Positions 1 to 8,637 of a stretch of DNA of 64,000 nt are shown one piece after another. The notes beneath the pieces are model-generated. The model had not been told where the DNA came from, searched no databases, and saw only the letters and a program-made list of their open reading frames with translations. The stretch is taken from contig JAJCYV010000022.1 in the NCBI GenBank assembly GCA_029262695.1, positions 113,787 through 177,786 on the forward strand. The letters run 5' to 3'. Made by a program: the position numbers and the translations under genes. Numbering within the stretch: position 1 is the first letter of the stretch; every line of letters begins with the position of its first letter. The DNA is from Chloroflexota bacterium (lineage in GTDB: Bacteria; Chloroflexota; Dehalococcoidia; SM23-28-2; RBG-16-64-32).

Positions 1-1
1 G

Positions 2-538
2 TATCAGGGCCTGTGGCCCAGATTCGCCGCGGAGTACGGGCCGGCCCTCAGCGCCAAGGCGCTCGCGCTCGGCGAGGCGTTTGGCTCTTCCGTCGGCGAT
101 TGGAGTCGGGGCTGGATCCCACCCGCCTGTGTGATCCATGGCGACTACCGGTTGGACAACATGATGTTTGGCACCGAGGAAGGCGGCTACCCGCTCGCCA
201 CCGTCGACTGGCAGACCGTCGGCCACGGCCCGGGCATCCGGGACGCCACCTACTTCATCGGCGCCGGACTCACACTGCCCGACCGCCGGGCGCACGAGAT
301 GGACGTGCTCAGGCACTATCACGATGCGCTCGTCTCTCGAGGAGTCACAGGTTACAAATGGCAGCGGTGCCTCGACGAATACCGGAGCGCGACGCTGGCG
401 GGCGTTCTCATGACGGTTATCGCTTCGCAGGCGGTCGCCTCCGACGACCGGGGCCGGGCGATGTTCGCGGCCATGGCGGAACGTCACTTCGCCCACGCGA
501 TCGACCATCAAGCCACCGACGGACTGACCGATGCCTAG
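2..538 (+). CDS. APH-family phosphotransferase, 5' truncated
   Basis: Only the C-terminal part is in the window. The frame is open from base 2, before the first ATG in the track (131). The translated piece carries HGDYRLDNMM, the catalytic-loop (Brenner-type) motif of aminoglycoside/choline kinase-like phosphotransferases, and then TVDWQTVGHGPG, matching the metal-binding DW segment that follows in this fold. The family transfers phosphate from ATP to small hydroxylated substrates; relatives include aminoglycoside, homoserine and acyl-CoA-linked kinases. The substrate cannot be told here. It lies 42 bases upstream of an AttH-like gene on the same strand, a pairing that suggests joint metabolism of a small hydrophobic compound rather than drug resistance (inference). 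Confidence 0.85.
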   Translation, partial: YQGLWPRFAAEYGPALSAKALALGEAFGSSVGDWSRGWIPPACVIHGDYRLDNMMFGTEEGGYPLATVDWQTVGHGPGIRDATYFIGAGLTLPDRRAHEMDVLRHYHDALVSRGVTGYKWQRCLDEYRSATLAGVLMTVIASQAVASDDRGRAMFAAMAERHFAHAIDHQATDGLTDA

Positions 539-580
539 ACGCCCGTGCGGGCGGCGCGCGCCCGTGACGAAGGGGGACTA

Positions 581-1705
581 ATGCTGACGCGATTCGACGA
601 CTATCCGATACACCAGACGCCTGAGCCAGTGGCCCACACCGCCTCCAGCGACCGCAACGTCTACGACCGCTACTGGTTCAACGGCTACGCGGACGACGGC
701 GAGTTCTACTTCGCCGTCGGCATGGGCCTCTACCCCAACCGGGGGATCCTCGATTGCGGCTTCAGCATCGTCCGCGACGGCGAGCAGCACTCCTTCCACG
801 GCTCGCGTCGCGCGCCCACGGAACCCAGCGACACTACCGTCGGCCCTTTCAGGATCGAGGTCCTGGAGCCGATGCGCCAGGCGCGCGTGACGCTCGACTC
901 AAACGAGACGGGGATAGAGTGTGACCTCATCTTCACCGCCAGAACCGGCTGCGTCGAGGAGGGCCGCCAGACGCTGCGTCAGGGCCTTCGCGCGTTCTTC
1001 GACGTCACCCGGTTCGCGCAGTTTGGCCGCTGGCAGGGCGAGGTTCGCTACGCGGGGAAGACGCTTGCTGTCGACTCGTCGCGGGTCTACGGAACGAAGG
1101 ACCGTTCGTGGGGAGTCCGCCCCGTCGGCGAGCCCGAAACCGGAGGCGCGCCGGCGATGCAGCTGCCGCAGTTCTTCTTCCTCTGGGCACCGATCCACTG
1201 GGAAGACCGCTGTACGCACCTCGGCGTCCTGGAGGACGAGCGTGGGTTCGCCTGGCACCAGGACGGCGCGATCGTTCCGGCGTACGCATCGCCCGAGGAG
1301 ATCCCGGCCGTCGAGGACCCGGGAATCGAGAGGATGGCGTCCGTAGCGCACCAGATCGCCTACGAGAAGGGCACCCGGAGGGCGGAGTCAGTCCAGCTCG
1401 CTCTCGTCGAGCCGTCCGGCAAGCGCCACGAGATCGAACTGGAGCCCCTGCTCTGCTTCCGCATGAAGGGCATCGGCTACACGCACCCGGAATGGGGGCA
1501 CGGCCGCTGGAAGGGCGAGCTGGCGATCGGCGGCGAGTCGTGGAAGACGGACGAGGTCAACCCGCTGGCCCTCGACAGCGTGCACATCCAACAGGTGGTG
1601 CGCGCCCGCATGGACGGCCAGGAAGGCATCGGCGCCCTTGAGCAGATGTGCATCGGGCCGCACGCCACGTCCGGCTTCGAGCAGTTCCTCGACGGGGCGA
1701 AGTGA
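581..1705 (+). CDS. AttH/carotenoid-hydratase-like beta-barrel protein
   Basis: Protein of 374 residues, soluble, with no signal peptide or membrane segment. I chose ATG 581 because AAGGGGG lies a few bases upstream; the track start at 545 is an upstream GTG without such a site. The sequence is rich in aromatic and beta-strand-like stretches (YDRYWFNGYADDGEFYFAVG, YGTKDRSWGVRPV, FFFLWAPIHW). This resembles the duplicated lipocalin-like fold of AttH and hydroxyneurosporene-synthase-like proteins, but the similarity is recalled and not computed. No catalytic motif can be named. It probably shares a transcript with the phosphotransferase before it. Function unknown; binding or hydration of a lipid-like ligand is a guess. 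Confidence 0.6.
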   Translation: MLTRFDDYPIHQTPEPVAHTASSDRNVYDRYWFNGYADDGEFYFAVGMGLYPNRGILDCGFSIVRDGEQHSFHGSRRAPTEPSDTTVGPFRIEVLEPMRQARVTLDSNETGIECDLIFTARTGCVEEGRQTLRQGLRAFFDVTRFAQFGRWQGEVRYAGKTLAVDSSRVYGTKDRSWGVRPVGEPETGGAPAMQLPQFFFLWAPIHWEDRCTHLGVLEDERGFAWHQDGAIVPAYASPEEIPAVEDPGIERMASVAHQIAYEKGTRRAESVQLALVEPSGKRHEIELEPLLCFRMKGIGYTHPEWGHGRWKGELAIGGESWKTDEVNPLALDSVHIQQVVRARMDGQEGIGALEQMCIGPHATSGFEQFLDGAK

Positions 1706-1767
1706 GAGCGATCTACGTCTGCGCTGTACGGCTTAGGGCTTGACAACGGGCTTTGCCTGAACGAAGC

Positions 1768-1801
1768 TTCAGTTTACTGAATAGCCCTTCATTTAACTGA
1801 A
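1768..1801. promoter_or_regulatory. Tandem TetR-type operators
   Basis: Two 14-base palindromes precede the TetR gene: TTCAGTTTACTGAA (1768-1781), which is perfect, and TTCATTTAACTGAA (1788-1801), which has one mismatch. Their centres are exactly 20 bases apart, about two helical turns, so two dimers would bind the same face. A further CTGAA half site lies at 1757-1761. A TTGACA at 1740-1745 could serve as a -35 box, but no convincing -10 box is visible. The position immediately before the start suggests autorepression of the regulator-exporter operon. Confidence 0.6.
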
Positions 1802-1811
1802 GCGAGGTTCA

Positions 1812-2519
1812 ATGCGGACCACAGACGCTCACGTTGAGGCCAGACAGAACCAGATACTCGATGCGGCCTGGGTGTGCTTCGCCGAGCGTGGCTACCGTCA
1901 GGCGACGATGCAGGACATCGCCACGGAGGCAGGGCTGAGCACCGGCGCGATCTATCTCTACTACGAGAGCAAGGACGCGCTGGTCAGGGCACTGAACCAG
2001 CGAAGCCTGGAGACAGGCCGGCGGATGGTGGAGGCGGCGCGGGCGAAGTCTGCGGGCCCATTGAGCACGATACGTTCGATCGGCGCCGCGATGATATCGG
2101 TGTTCTCCGATCCCGGCTTCGAAGCAGCAACGAGACTGAGCATCGAGATGTGGCCGGAGATGATCCGCAACGAGGAGATGGCGGCCGGGTCTCGGCGGGA
2201 GATGGGCTTCTGGCGGCAAGAAGTTGGGAAGCTGCTGCGGGAGGCGCAGGAAGCGGGCGAGATCAGTTCTGACGCTGACCCGGACACGCTCGCCGTCCTC
2301 TCGATATGTGCGTGGGAAGGTCTCCGTCATTACAAACTGATCGACCCGAGCATCAGTGAGGAGATCCTGGTTTCCATAGTGAGTCCGTTCCTGACGACGG
2401 GTACCACGGAAGGCTGGCCGGACGCGGACGAGCTCAAGAGTTCGGAGTGGCTGCAGGGTGCATCCTGGATCCTGCCGTCGGCAGGCCCCGACAGCGCAGC
2501 CGAGGAAGAGACCGACTGA
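1812..2519 (+). CDS. TetR-family transcriptional regulator
   Basis: Protein of 235 residues. The N-terminal 60 residues form a TetR DNA-binding domain: ILDAAWVCFAERGYRQATMQDIATEAGLSTGAIYLYYESKDAL contains the usual helix-turn-helix with the GAIYLYYxSK recognition segment. The C-terminal ligand-binding half is variable and gives no hint of the inducer. The gene is preceded by two tandem palindromic operators and is directly coupled to an ABC exporter (TGATG, one-base overlap). The expected role is ligand-responsive repression of that exporter and of itself. Confidence 0.9.
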   Translation: MRTTDAHVEARQNQILDAAWVCFAERGYRQATMQDIATEAGLSTGAIYLYYESKDALVRALNQRSLETGRRMVEAARAKSAGPLSTIRSIGAAMISVFSDPGFEAATRLSIEMWPEMIRNEEMAAGSRREMGFWRQEVGKLLREAQEAGEISSDADPDTLAVLSICAWEGLRHYKLIDPSISEEILVSIVSPFLTTGTTEGWPDADELKSSEWLQGASWILPSAGPDSAAEEETD

Positions 2520-3484
2520 TGGCGATCGCCGACGTGAAGCCGGGGAAGTCGGATGCCGTCAGCGGACGAGAATCAGTCCTCGAGGTCACAGGCCTGACGA
2601 AGCGCTACGGGCGGCTGACGGCCGTGGACGGGATCTCGTTCGCGGTGCCGCGCGGGGAGACGTTCGGGCTGCTGGGGCCGAACGGCGCCGGCAAGACTAC
2701 GACTCTGGAAATAATCGAGGGGCTGCGGAGCCCGGACGCCGGTCAGATAACGCTGCTGGGCGAGGACGCGGTCAAGAACAGACGCGCCGTGCAGGAGAGG
2801 ATCGGCGTGCAGCTACAGTCGCAGACGCTCTGGGTTGAGCTGACGGTGGAGGAGACGCTCAAGCTGTTCGCGGCCGTGTTCCGGAACCCGGTTCCTATCC
2901 AACCGTTGATGGAGCGCTTTTCGCTGAGCGAGAAGCGAGGAGAGTTGGTGCGCGGGCTCTCCGGCGGACAGAAGCAGAGACTATCGGTGGCCACCGCGCT
3001 CGTAAACGACCCGGACATCATCTTCCTCGATGAGCCGACGACCGGCCTCGATCCGTCAGCTCGACAGAGCTTCTGGGACCTGATACGAGAGCTGCAAGCT
3101 GACGGCAAGACGGTGATCGTAACGACGCACTACATGGAGGAAGCGGAGGCGCTGTGCGATCGCGTGGCGATCATGGACCGGGGTCAGATCATGGCGCTGG
3201 ATACGCCCCGTCAGCTTGTCCGCGGGCTATCGTTCGATAGCACCGTGGAGTGTGGCTTCTCTGGCAGTGTTCCGGTGGGGACAATGGAGGCGCTCCCGGC
3301 CGTTCGCGAAGTCAAGTCGGAGGATTCGGCGTTCATCCTTTTCACCGATGACGTGGCTGCAACCCTCGCCGGTCTCATGGAAGTCCGGGACGACGCGGGC
3401 CAGCGCGTGAAGAGCCTGCACGTGAGGACGGCCACGCTCGAGGACGTCTTCATCTCACACACGGGCAGAAGGCTGAGGGACTAG
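2519..3484 (+). CDS. ABC transporter ATP-binding protein (drug/multidrug type)
   Basis: Protein of 321 residues, taking the ATG at 2519 that overlaps the TetR stop codon by one base; the track start at 2447 lies inside the regulator gene. All ATPase motifs are present: Walker A GPNGAGKTT near residue 53, signature LSGGQKQR, Walker B IIFLDEP followed by TTGLDP, and the switch histidine in IVTTHYMEEAEAL. The length and the roughly 80-residue C-terminal extension fit the CcmA/DrrA-like group that pairs with ABC-2 permeases. With the next gene it should form an exporter of a hydrophobic compound, controlled by the upstream TetR protein. Confidence 0.93.
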   Translation: MAIADVKPGKSDAVSGRESVLEVTGLTKRYGRLTAVDGISFAVPRGETFGLLGPNGAGKTTTLEIIEGLRSPDAGQITLLGEDAVKNRRAVQERIGVQLQSQTLWVELTVEETLKLFAAVFRNPVPIQPLMERFSLSEKRGELVRGLSGGQKQRLSVATALVNDPDIIFLDEPTTGLDPSARQSFWDLIRELQADGKTVIVTTHYMEEAEALCDRVAIMDRGQIMALDTPRQLVRGLSFDSTVECGFSGSVPVGTMEALPAVREVKSEDSAFILFTDDVAATLAGLMEVRDDAGQRVKSLHVRTATLEDVFISHTGRRLRD

Positions 3485-3485
3485 G

Positions 3486-4565
3486 TTGCGGATTACGGGA
3501 TTCGTGCGGCTCGTGGCGACACAGGCGACGATGCTGCGCCGGAACACAGGCTTCTGGCTCGGCAGCATCATCGTCGCGGTAGTGTCGATCCTGGTGTTCG
3601 GGTGGCTGTTCAACCCCGATACGCGGCCGTTCGATCTGGCGATCGTGGATGAAGATGGCTCTGAGCCGGCGCTGTCGCTTGTAGCCGCCTTCGAAGGCGT
3701 CGACAACGTGGACGTGGCGAGCGGAGATCAAGACTCGGAACTCTCCTCGCTCGAAGAGGGAGACCGGGCGGCGGTGCTGATCATTCCGGAGGGCTTCGGC
3801 GCGTCGCTGGCCGAGGGCCAGGCGAGCGTGCTGGCGTACTACGACAACTCGGACCTCATCCGGGTCGGTTACGTGACATCAACCGTGAGCGCCGTGATCA
3901 GCGCGTTCAACGAAGACGTATCAGGCGGAGCTTCAGCGGTGACTCTCGAGGCGCGCTCAATCTCCACCGTGAACACGCGCTACATCGACTTCCTCATTCC
4001 CGGGATGGTCGGCATGGCGATCATGTACATCAACCTCGGCGTCGGGTTCATGCTCGTGACGTGGAGAGACCAGGGCGTCCTGCGCAGGCTCGGCGTCACT
4101 CCGCTCCGGGCGAGCAATCTCATCCTCTCCCAGGCCGCTTCCTTCGCCGTCGTGTCGCTGCTGCAAGTAGTGATCATCCTCGGTCTCGGCTATCTGCTGT
4201 TCGACGTCTCGATTAACGGGAGTTTCGCCTGGCTTGCTCTCACCGTTGGGCTCGGCATCGCTACGATGCTGTCGATCGGCTACTTGATCGGGAGCTTCTT
4301 ACACACACCGACGGCGGTGAACGCGGTGATCAACGCGGTCGCCTTCCCGATGATTTTCCTCGGGAAAGCCTATTTTCCGCTGGACACACCGCCGGCGCTC
4401 ACGCCGCTCGTCCAGGCCATGCCGCTCACGCACATCAACGACGCCATGCGAGAAGTCGTGAACGGCAGCGGTGAACTGGGCGACCTGTGGGTGAGCTGGG
4501 CCGCCCTTGGCGTCTGGATCCTGGTTGGCTTCACCGCCTCGGTGCGCGCCTTCCGCTGGCAGTAG
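3486..4565 (+). CDS. ABC-2 type permease
   Basis: Protein of 359 residues, starting at TTG one base after the ATPase stop. It has one N-terminal membrane segment (GFWLGSIIVAVVSILVFGWLF), then a large extracytoplasmic domain of about 140 residues, and then five C-terminal segments, including MVGMAIMYINLGVGFMLVTW and the conserved FPMIFLGKAYFPLDTPP region of ABC-2 permeases. This layout matches the YhgE/LinN/DrrB-like exporter permeases. It works with the preceding ATPase. The gene ends six bases before the convergent acyl-CoA dehydrogenase, with no visible terminator between them. Confidence 0.9.
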   Translation: MRITGFVRLVATQATMLRRNTGFWLGSIIVAVVSILVFGWLFNPDTRPFDLAIVDEDGSEPALSLVAAFEGVDNVDVASGDQDSELSSLEEGDRAAVLIIPEGFGASLAEGQASVLAYYDNSDLIRVGYVTSTVSAVISAFNEDVSGGASAVTLEARSISTVNTRYIDFLIPGMVGMAIMYINLGVGFMLVTWRDQGVLRRLGVTPLRASNLILSQAASFAVVSLLQVVIILGLGYLLFDVSINGSFAWLALTVGLGIATMLSIGYLIGSFLHTPTAVNAVINAVAFPMIFLGKAYFPLDTPPALTPLVQAMPLTHINDAMREVVNGSGELGDLWVSWAALGVWILVGFTASVRAFRWQ

Positions 4566-4571
4566 ACGGGA

Positions 4572-5822
4572 CTAGTTGCCGAAGTCCCAGCCCTGGCCAG
4601 AGTGGTAGCGCTTCAGGATGTTCTTGGCGATGAGGATCCTGTGCACCTCGTCGGGCCCGTCGGCCAAGCGCAACGTCCTCGCCCCTTCGTACATCGCCCA
4701 GAGCGGCAGGTCCCCCGACACTCCGGCTGCGCCCCAGACCTGGATCGCGCGGTCCACGACGCGGTGATAGGCTGCCGGCACGAAGATCTTGATCGCCGAG
4801 ATGTCGGTGCGTGGGTCGACCATGCTCTCCATCTTCTCCGCGCAGTGGATCGTCATCAGGCGCGCTGCCTGGATGTCGATGTACGAATCGGCGATAAAGC
4901 CCTGTATGAACTGCTTCGTCTCGAGGAGGCCGCCGTGCACCTCACGCACCATTGCGCGCTCGACCATCAGATCGAACGCCCGCGACATCTGCCCGACTGA
5001 GTTCATGCAGTGGAACACGCGGCCCGCGCCCAGGCGGTCCTGCGCCGCCCGGTGGCCGGTCCCCGTCTGCCCGAGCTGGTTCGTGACCGGCACACGCACG
5101 TCGTCGTAGAAGATCTCGCAGTGGTCGCTGTCCTTGCCCCAGACGGGGACGCCGCGGATCATGTTCACGCCGGGAGTCTCCCTCGGCACGATGATCTGCG
5201 TCATCTTTCCGTTCTGGTCGGCGGGGCCATCGGGGTCTTCCGTCCGGCACATGACGATGAAGAAGTCCGCGCGCTTGCCGTTAGACGTGAACCACTTGTG
5301 GCCGTTGATCACCCAGTCGTCGCCGTCGCGGCGCGCCATCGTCTTGATCGAGCGCGGATCGGAGCCGGGCTGGTCCGGCTCCGTCATCGAGAAGCCGGAC
5401 TCCATCCTTCCCTCGATGAGGGGGATGAGCCACTTCTTCTTCTGCTCCTCCGAGCCGTACTTGAGGAGGATCGTCTGGTTACCCGAGTTCGGGGCGACGA
5501 CCCCGAACAGCGACGCCGCGCCAATCGCGTACGCCAGCACCTCGTTCATGTACGCGTGCTCGAGGAAGTTGAGCCCGGCGCCACCGTACTCCTCCGGCAG
5601 GTGCGGCGCCCAGAGGCCGGCCTGCCTCACCTTCTCCTTGATCTGCTCCCGCAGCTCGCGAGCCTCTGCTGCTTCGCCCTCCGCGAGCTCTCCGTCGGAT
5701 CGCCAGCCCCAGAGTTCGTTCTCATGCGGGAGGATCTCCTTGTTGACGATCTGCGCCGTCAGCGACCGGATTTCGTTGACCCGCTCGGACAGTGTCGGGA
5801 TCGGCTGAACGTTCATCTTCAT
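4572..5822 (-). CDS. Acyl-CoA dehydrogenase
   Basis: Protein of 416 residues; the FAD enzyme catalyses alpha-beta desaturation of acyl-CoA thioesters. ATG 5822 is preceded by a strong AGGAGG; the track start at GTG 5840 falls on that ribosome-binding site and is less likely. Family features are the GFSMTEPDQPGSDP segment of the FAD/substrate site, WVINGHKWFTSNG, and the C-terminal QVWGAAGVSGDLPLWAMYEGARTLRLADGPDEVHR. The last block resembles the ACAD10/11-like group, which includes branched or 4-hydroxy-acyl-CoA users. It is the last gene of a long minus-strand run, 119 bases after the MFS gene. The exact acyl substrate is unknown. Confidence 0.92.
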   Translation of the reverse strand: MKMNVQPIPTLSERVNEIRSLTAQIVNKEILPHENELWGWRSDGELAEGEAAEARELREQIKEKVRQAGLWAPHLPEEYGGAGLNFLEHAYMNEVLAYAIGAASLFGVVAPNSGNQTILLKYGSEEQKKKWLIPLIEGRMESGFSMTEPDQPGSDPRSIKTMARRDGDDWVINGHKWFTSNGKRADFFIVMCRTEDPDGPADQNGKMTQIIVPRETPGVNMIRGVPVWGKDSDHCEIFYDDVRVPVTNQLGQTGTGHRAAQDRLGAGRVFHCMNSVGQMSRAFDLMVERAMVREVHGGLLETKQFIQGFIADSYIDIQAARLMTIHCAEKMESMVDPRTDISAIKIFVPAAYHRVVDRAIQVWGAAGVSGDLPLWAMYEGARTLRLADGPDEVHRILIAKNILKRYHSGQGWDFGN

Positions 5823-5941
5823 GGCAACCTCCTCGGGCACGTGGCACCGGCTCGAACCTCAAGCGCGGCGATTCGGGGCGATACCACCATTATCCGCAGA
5901 TTGCAGGCCATGTACAGCCGAAGAAGCCCACAGCCGCGCCG

Positions 5942-7225
5942 TCACGCCGACGTGCGGCTGAGCACGACCCTCCAGGCGACCGCGGCCATCAAGATGATGA
6001 CGACGCCCTCCCCAATCGCAACGGCCCTCAGGCCCACCTGATCGGCGATCGCACCGGCAACAGCGGCGCCGATGGGAAAGAGCGCCACCAGTGTGAACAT
6101 CAGGCCCATGACGCGGCCCCGCATCTCGTCAGGCAGGCGGATCAGCAGCAGCGTGTCGTAGGCCGCGAACAGCGCGCTCTGGCCCGCGCCCGCGAAGAAC
6201 AGAACGCTGGCCGTCAGGACCACCGAGTGCGACAGGCCGTAGACGATCGCTGCCACACCCGTAGACACGATGCCGAGGAACATGATCAACCCGATCTGGC
6301 GCTCTTCGCCGAACGTTGCGACCGCCATTCCGCCGACGACGGCGCCGAGACCAAGGGTGGCGCTGAGAGCGCCGAACGCCTCCGGGCCTAGCCCGAGCTC
6401 CTGTTCGACGAACAGCGCCAGCAGCAGGACGTACGACTGGCCGAGGATGAACGGGATCAGCATGGCGGCGGTAAGCGAGAGAAGATCGCGGTGAGCAAGG
6501 ACGTAGTTGACCGCCTCGCGAAGGTCCTCGCCGACGCTCTTCACGTTGGCACGATCGATGCTGCCAAAGGACGCGGCCACGCCCAGCATCATCATCAGGC
6601 CGATGACGAAGGCGCCTGTCGTAACGAAGTACGCGCCGGCGATTCCCACGAGCGCGATCAACACGCCTCCGGCAGCGGGACCGGCCACGTTGGGCAGGCT
6701 GTGGGCAATCTGGTTGAGGGAGATCGCGTTCATGATGTGCGCCGGCGGCACGAGCCGGGCGGTCATCGCCTGGCCGGTGGGAATCCGCAGCGCGAACAGT
6801 ACGCCACCGAACGCCGACGCAACCAGCACGTGCCAGATCTCGATAGCGTCCACCGCGACCAGCACGCCAATGAGCACCACGGCAACGAGGGCCAGCGAGT
6901 CGCCGGCGATCAAGAGGTTGCGCCGGTTGCGGCGGTCCGCGAGTATGCCGGTCGGAATCGAGCTCAGCGCGAACGTGACGCCGAAGACGCCTTCGACCAG
7001 TCCAAGGATGAGGGCTGAGTCCGTCAGCTGCACGGTGAGCCAGCCACGGGCCGTGAACTGCACCATCATGCCGATGGCGAAGACGACGTTGCTCATCCAG
7101 AACAGCCGGAACGGGGCGTGCCTGAGCGAGACGAGGGGCCGCCGGAACCACGATAGCCCGGCGATGGAGTCGGTCTCCTCCGTCGCGTCCGGTAGGCTCT
7201 CGGGCTCGTTCACCGCCGGTGGCAC
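5942..7225 (-). CDS. MFS transporter (EntS/MFS_3-like)
   Basis: Protein of 427 residues with about twelve hydrophobic segments in two halves. LADRRNRRNLLIAGD after the second segment matches the loop 2-3 motif of the major facilitator superfamily (GxLaDRxxRR). The overall pattern resembles the MFS_3/EntS exporter group. It starts at GTG, and the TAGTG junction overlaps the stop of the upstream decarboxylase by one base, so the two are probably translated together. It may export an amine or other product of that enzyme, but this rests on position only. Confidence 0.88.
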   Translation of the reverse strand: MPPAVNEPESLPDATEETDSIAGLSWFRRPLVSLRHAPFRLFWMSNVVFAIGMMVQFTARGWLTVQLTDSALILGLVEGVFGVTFALSSIPTGILADRRNRRNLLIAGDSLALVAVVLIGVLVAVDAIEIWHVLVASAFGGVLFALRIPTGQAMTARLVPPAHIMNAISLNQIAHSLPNVAGPAAGGVLIALVGIAGAYFVTTGAFVIGLMMMLGVAASFGSIDRANVKSVGEDLREAVNYVLAHRDLLSLTAAMLIPFILGQSYVLLLALFVEQELGLGPEAFGALSATLGLGAVVGGMAVATFGEERQIGLIMFLGIVSTGVAAIVYGLSHSVVLTASVLFFAGAGQSALFAAYDTLLLIRLPDEMRGRVMGLMFTLVALFPIGAAVAGAIADQVGLRAVAIGEGVVIILMAAVAWRVVLSRTSA

Positions 7226-8616
7226 TATTCGGGCGGAACGCCCTGGAAAGTGTCGAGCATCTCTACCATTCGCACCTTGACCGCTTCACGAATGGCGGGT
7301 ACGCCCTTCGGCAGCCCGCCGTAAATCGCGCCCGTGACGGGCTGATCCGTCTTTGGGTTCTTCGCGTACTCGACGGCCTCGGCGAGGTCCTTCGCAAACT
7401 CCTCAACGACGCCTTCCTGCGTCTGCGGCCGCGTGACGCACATGTGGATGGCGTTCGGGTGCTGCTGGCCGTTGAACCGCCAGCCGCGCTCCCGCATGAA
7501 GTCGTTCACGTGGTAGATGTCGAACTCGTTGGACAGGAAGGAGAAGCAGAAGGTCGGCTCGCCCATGATCCGCAGCTCCGGGTGGCGCCGCACGGCGTCC
7601 TGCATCGCGAACGAAGTCTCGAAGATGCGCTTGGCGTACTTGAGGTAGCCCTCGCGGCCCAGGCTGACCATCGAAGCCCACGTCGCCGCGAGCAGGCCGC
7701 CCGACCGGCTTCCGGCGATGCCTGGCGAGATGTACTTGCCGCCCGACCAGTCCTGCAGCATGAAGTACAACCCCTCACGCAGGGACTTGTCGCGGAAGGC
7801 GAGTACGGAAGCGCCCTTGACCCCGTAGCCGTACTTGTGAGTGTCGGCCGAGATGCTCGTGACGCCCGGTAGCCGGAAGTCGAACACGGGGACGTCGTAT
7901 CCAAGCTCTTGCCCCCACGGCAGGATGAAGCCGCCGAGGCAGCCATCGACGTGCAGGCCGATCCCGTGCTCCAGCGCGAGGCCCGAGAGCTTGTCGATCG
8001 GGTCGATCGTCCCGTAGCCGTAGTTGCAGGCCGAGCCGATCAGCGCGATCGTGTTCGGCGTGATGTGATCGCGCACGAAGTCGACGTCAACGAGCGTCGT
8101 CTCCGGGTCGATGGGCGCCGGTACGACCTCGATGCCAAAGAGGTGCGCGCCCTTGTGGAAGGCCGGGTGTGCCGTCTCCGGAACGATGACCTGGGGCTGC
8201 GTGATGTCGCGCTCTCCGCGGAACTTCTCGCGGTAGGCGAGGAGTGAGTGCAGGATGCTATCGGTGCCGCCGGCGGTCACGGTCCCGCAAGGCGAAGCGT
8301 CGGAGGCAGCCTCCGCGTGCAGCATATCGAGCGTCATAGCGATGATCTCGCCCTCGAAGCGTGTTTCGCTGGGGCATATGTCGCGTTGCAGCGCGTTCAC
8401 GTGCGAGTAGAGCCCGAAGGCCTCTTTCATGAAGCCGTAGTGCTCCATATCGCCGCAGTACATCGTCCCGGAGCACTTGCCCGTCTGCCAGAACGTGTCC
8501 TCCTCCTGTGCGATCTCCCGCAGCTCCGCCAGGATCTCTTCGCGTGGGCGCCCCTGCTCCGGCAGGCGCCTGTTAACGCCGTAACGATCTGCGTAGGGGT
8601 AGGGTCCTTTAGCCAC
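7225..8616 (-). CDS. PLP-dependent decarboxylase/lyase, sphingosine-phosphate-lyase-like
   Basis: Protein of 463 residues. The PLP lysine lies in SADTHKYGYGVKGASVLAF, the arrangement of group II decarboxylases and sphingosine-1-phosphate lyase. GTVTAGGTDSILHSLLAYR holds the phosphate-binding segment and LHVDGCLGGFILPW the aspartate that pairs with the pyridine nitrogen. The YGYG context and overall order favour the S1P-lyase-like branch over classical glutamate decarboxylase. GTG 8616 was chosen because GGAGGTG lies about five bases upstream. It sits between a sugar kinase (22 bases away) and an MFS transporter (overlapping). A phosphoethanolamine-lipid or amino acid substrate is possible. 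Confidence 0.85.
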   Translation of the reverse strand: MAKGPYPYADRYGVNRRLPEQGRPREEILAELREIAQEEDTFWQTGKCSGTMYCGDMEHYGFMKEAFGLYSHVNALQRDICPSETRFEGEIIAMTLDMLHAEAASDASPCGTVTAGGTDSILHSLLAYREKFRGERDITQPQVIVPETAHPAFHKGAHLFGIEVVPAPIDPETTLVDVDFVRDHITPNTIALIGSACNYGYGTIDPIDKLSGLALEHGIGLHVDGCLGGFILPWGQELGYDVPVFDFRLPGVTSISADTHKYGYGVKGASVLAFRDKSLREGLYFMLQDWSGGKYISPGIAGSRSGGLLAATWASMVSLGREGYLKYAKRIFETSFAMQDAVRRHPELRIMGEPTFCFSFLSNEFDIYHVNDFMRERGWRFNGQQHPNAIHMCVTRPQTQEGVVEEFAKDLAEAVEYAKNPKTDQPVTGAIYGGLPKGVPAIREAVKVRMVEMLDTFQGVPPE

Positions 8617-8637
8617 GGGGCACCTCCATGCGTGTCT

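Noticed and set aside
5010-6041. Plus-strand ORF of 343 aa
   Set aside because: It is antisense to the first acyl-CoA dehydrogenase and part of the MFS gene.
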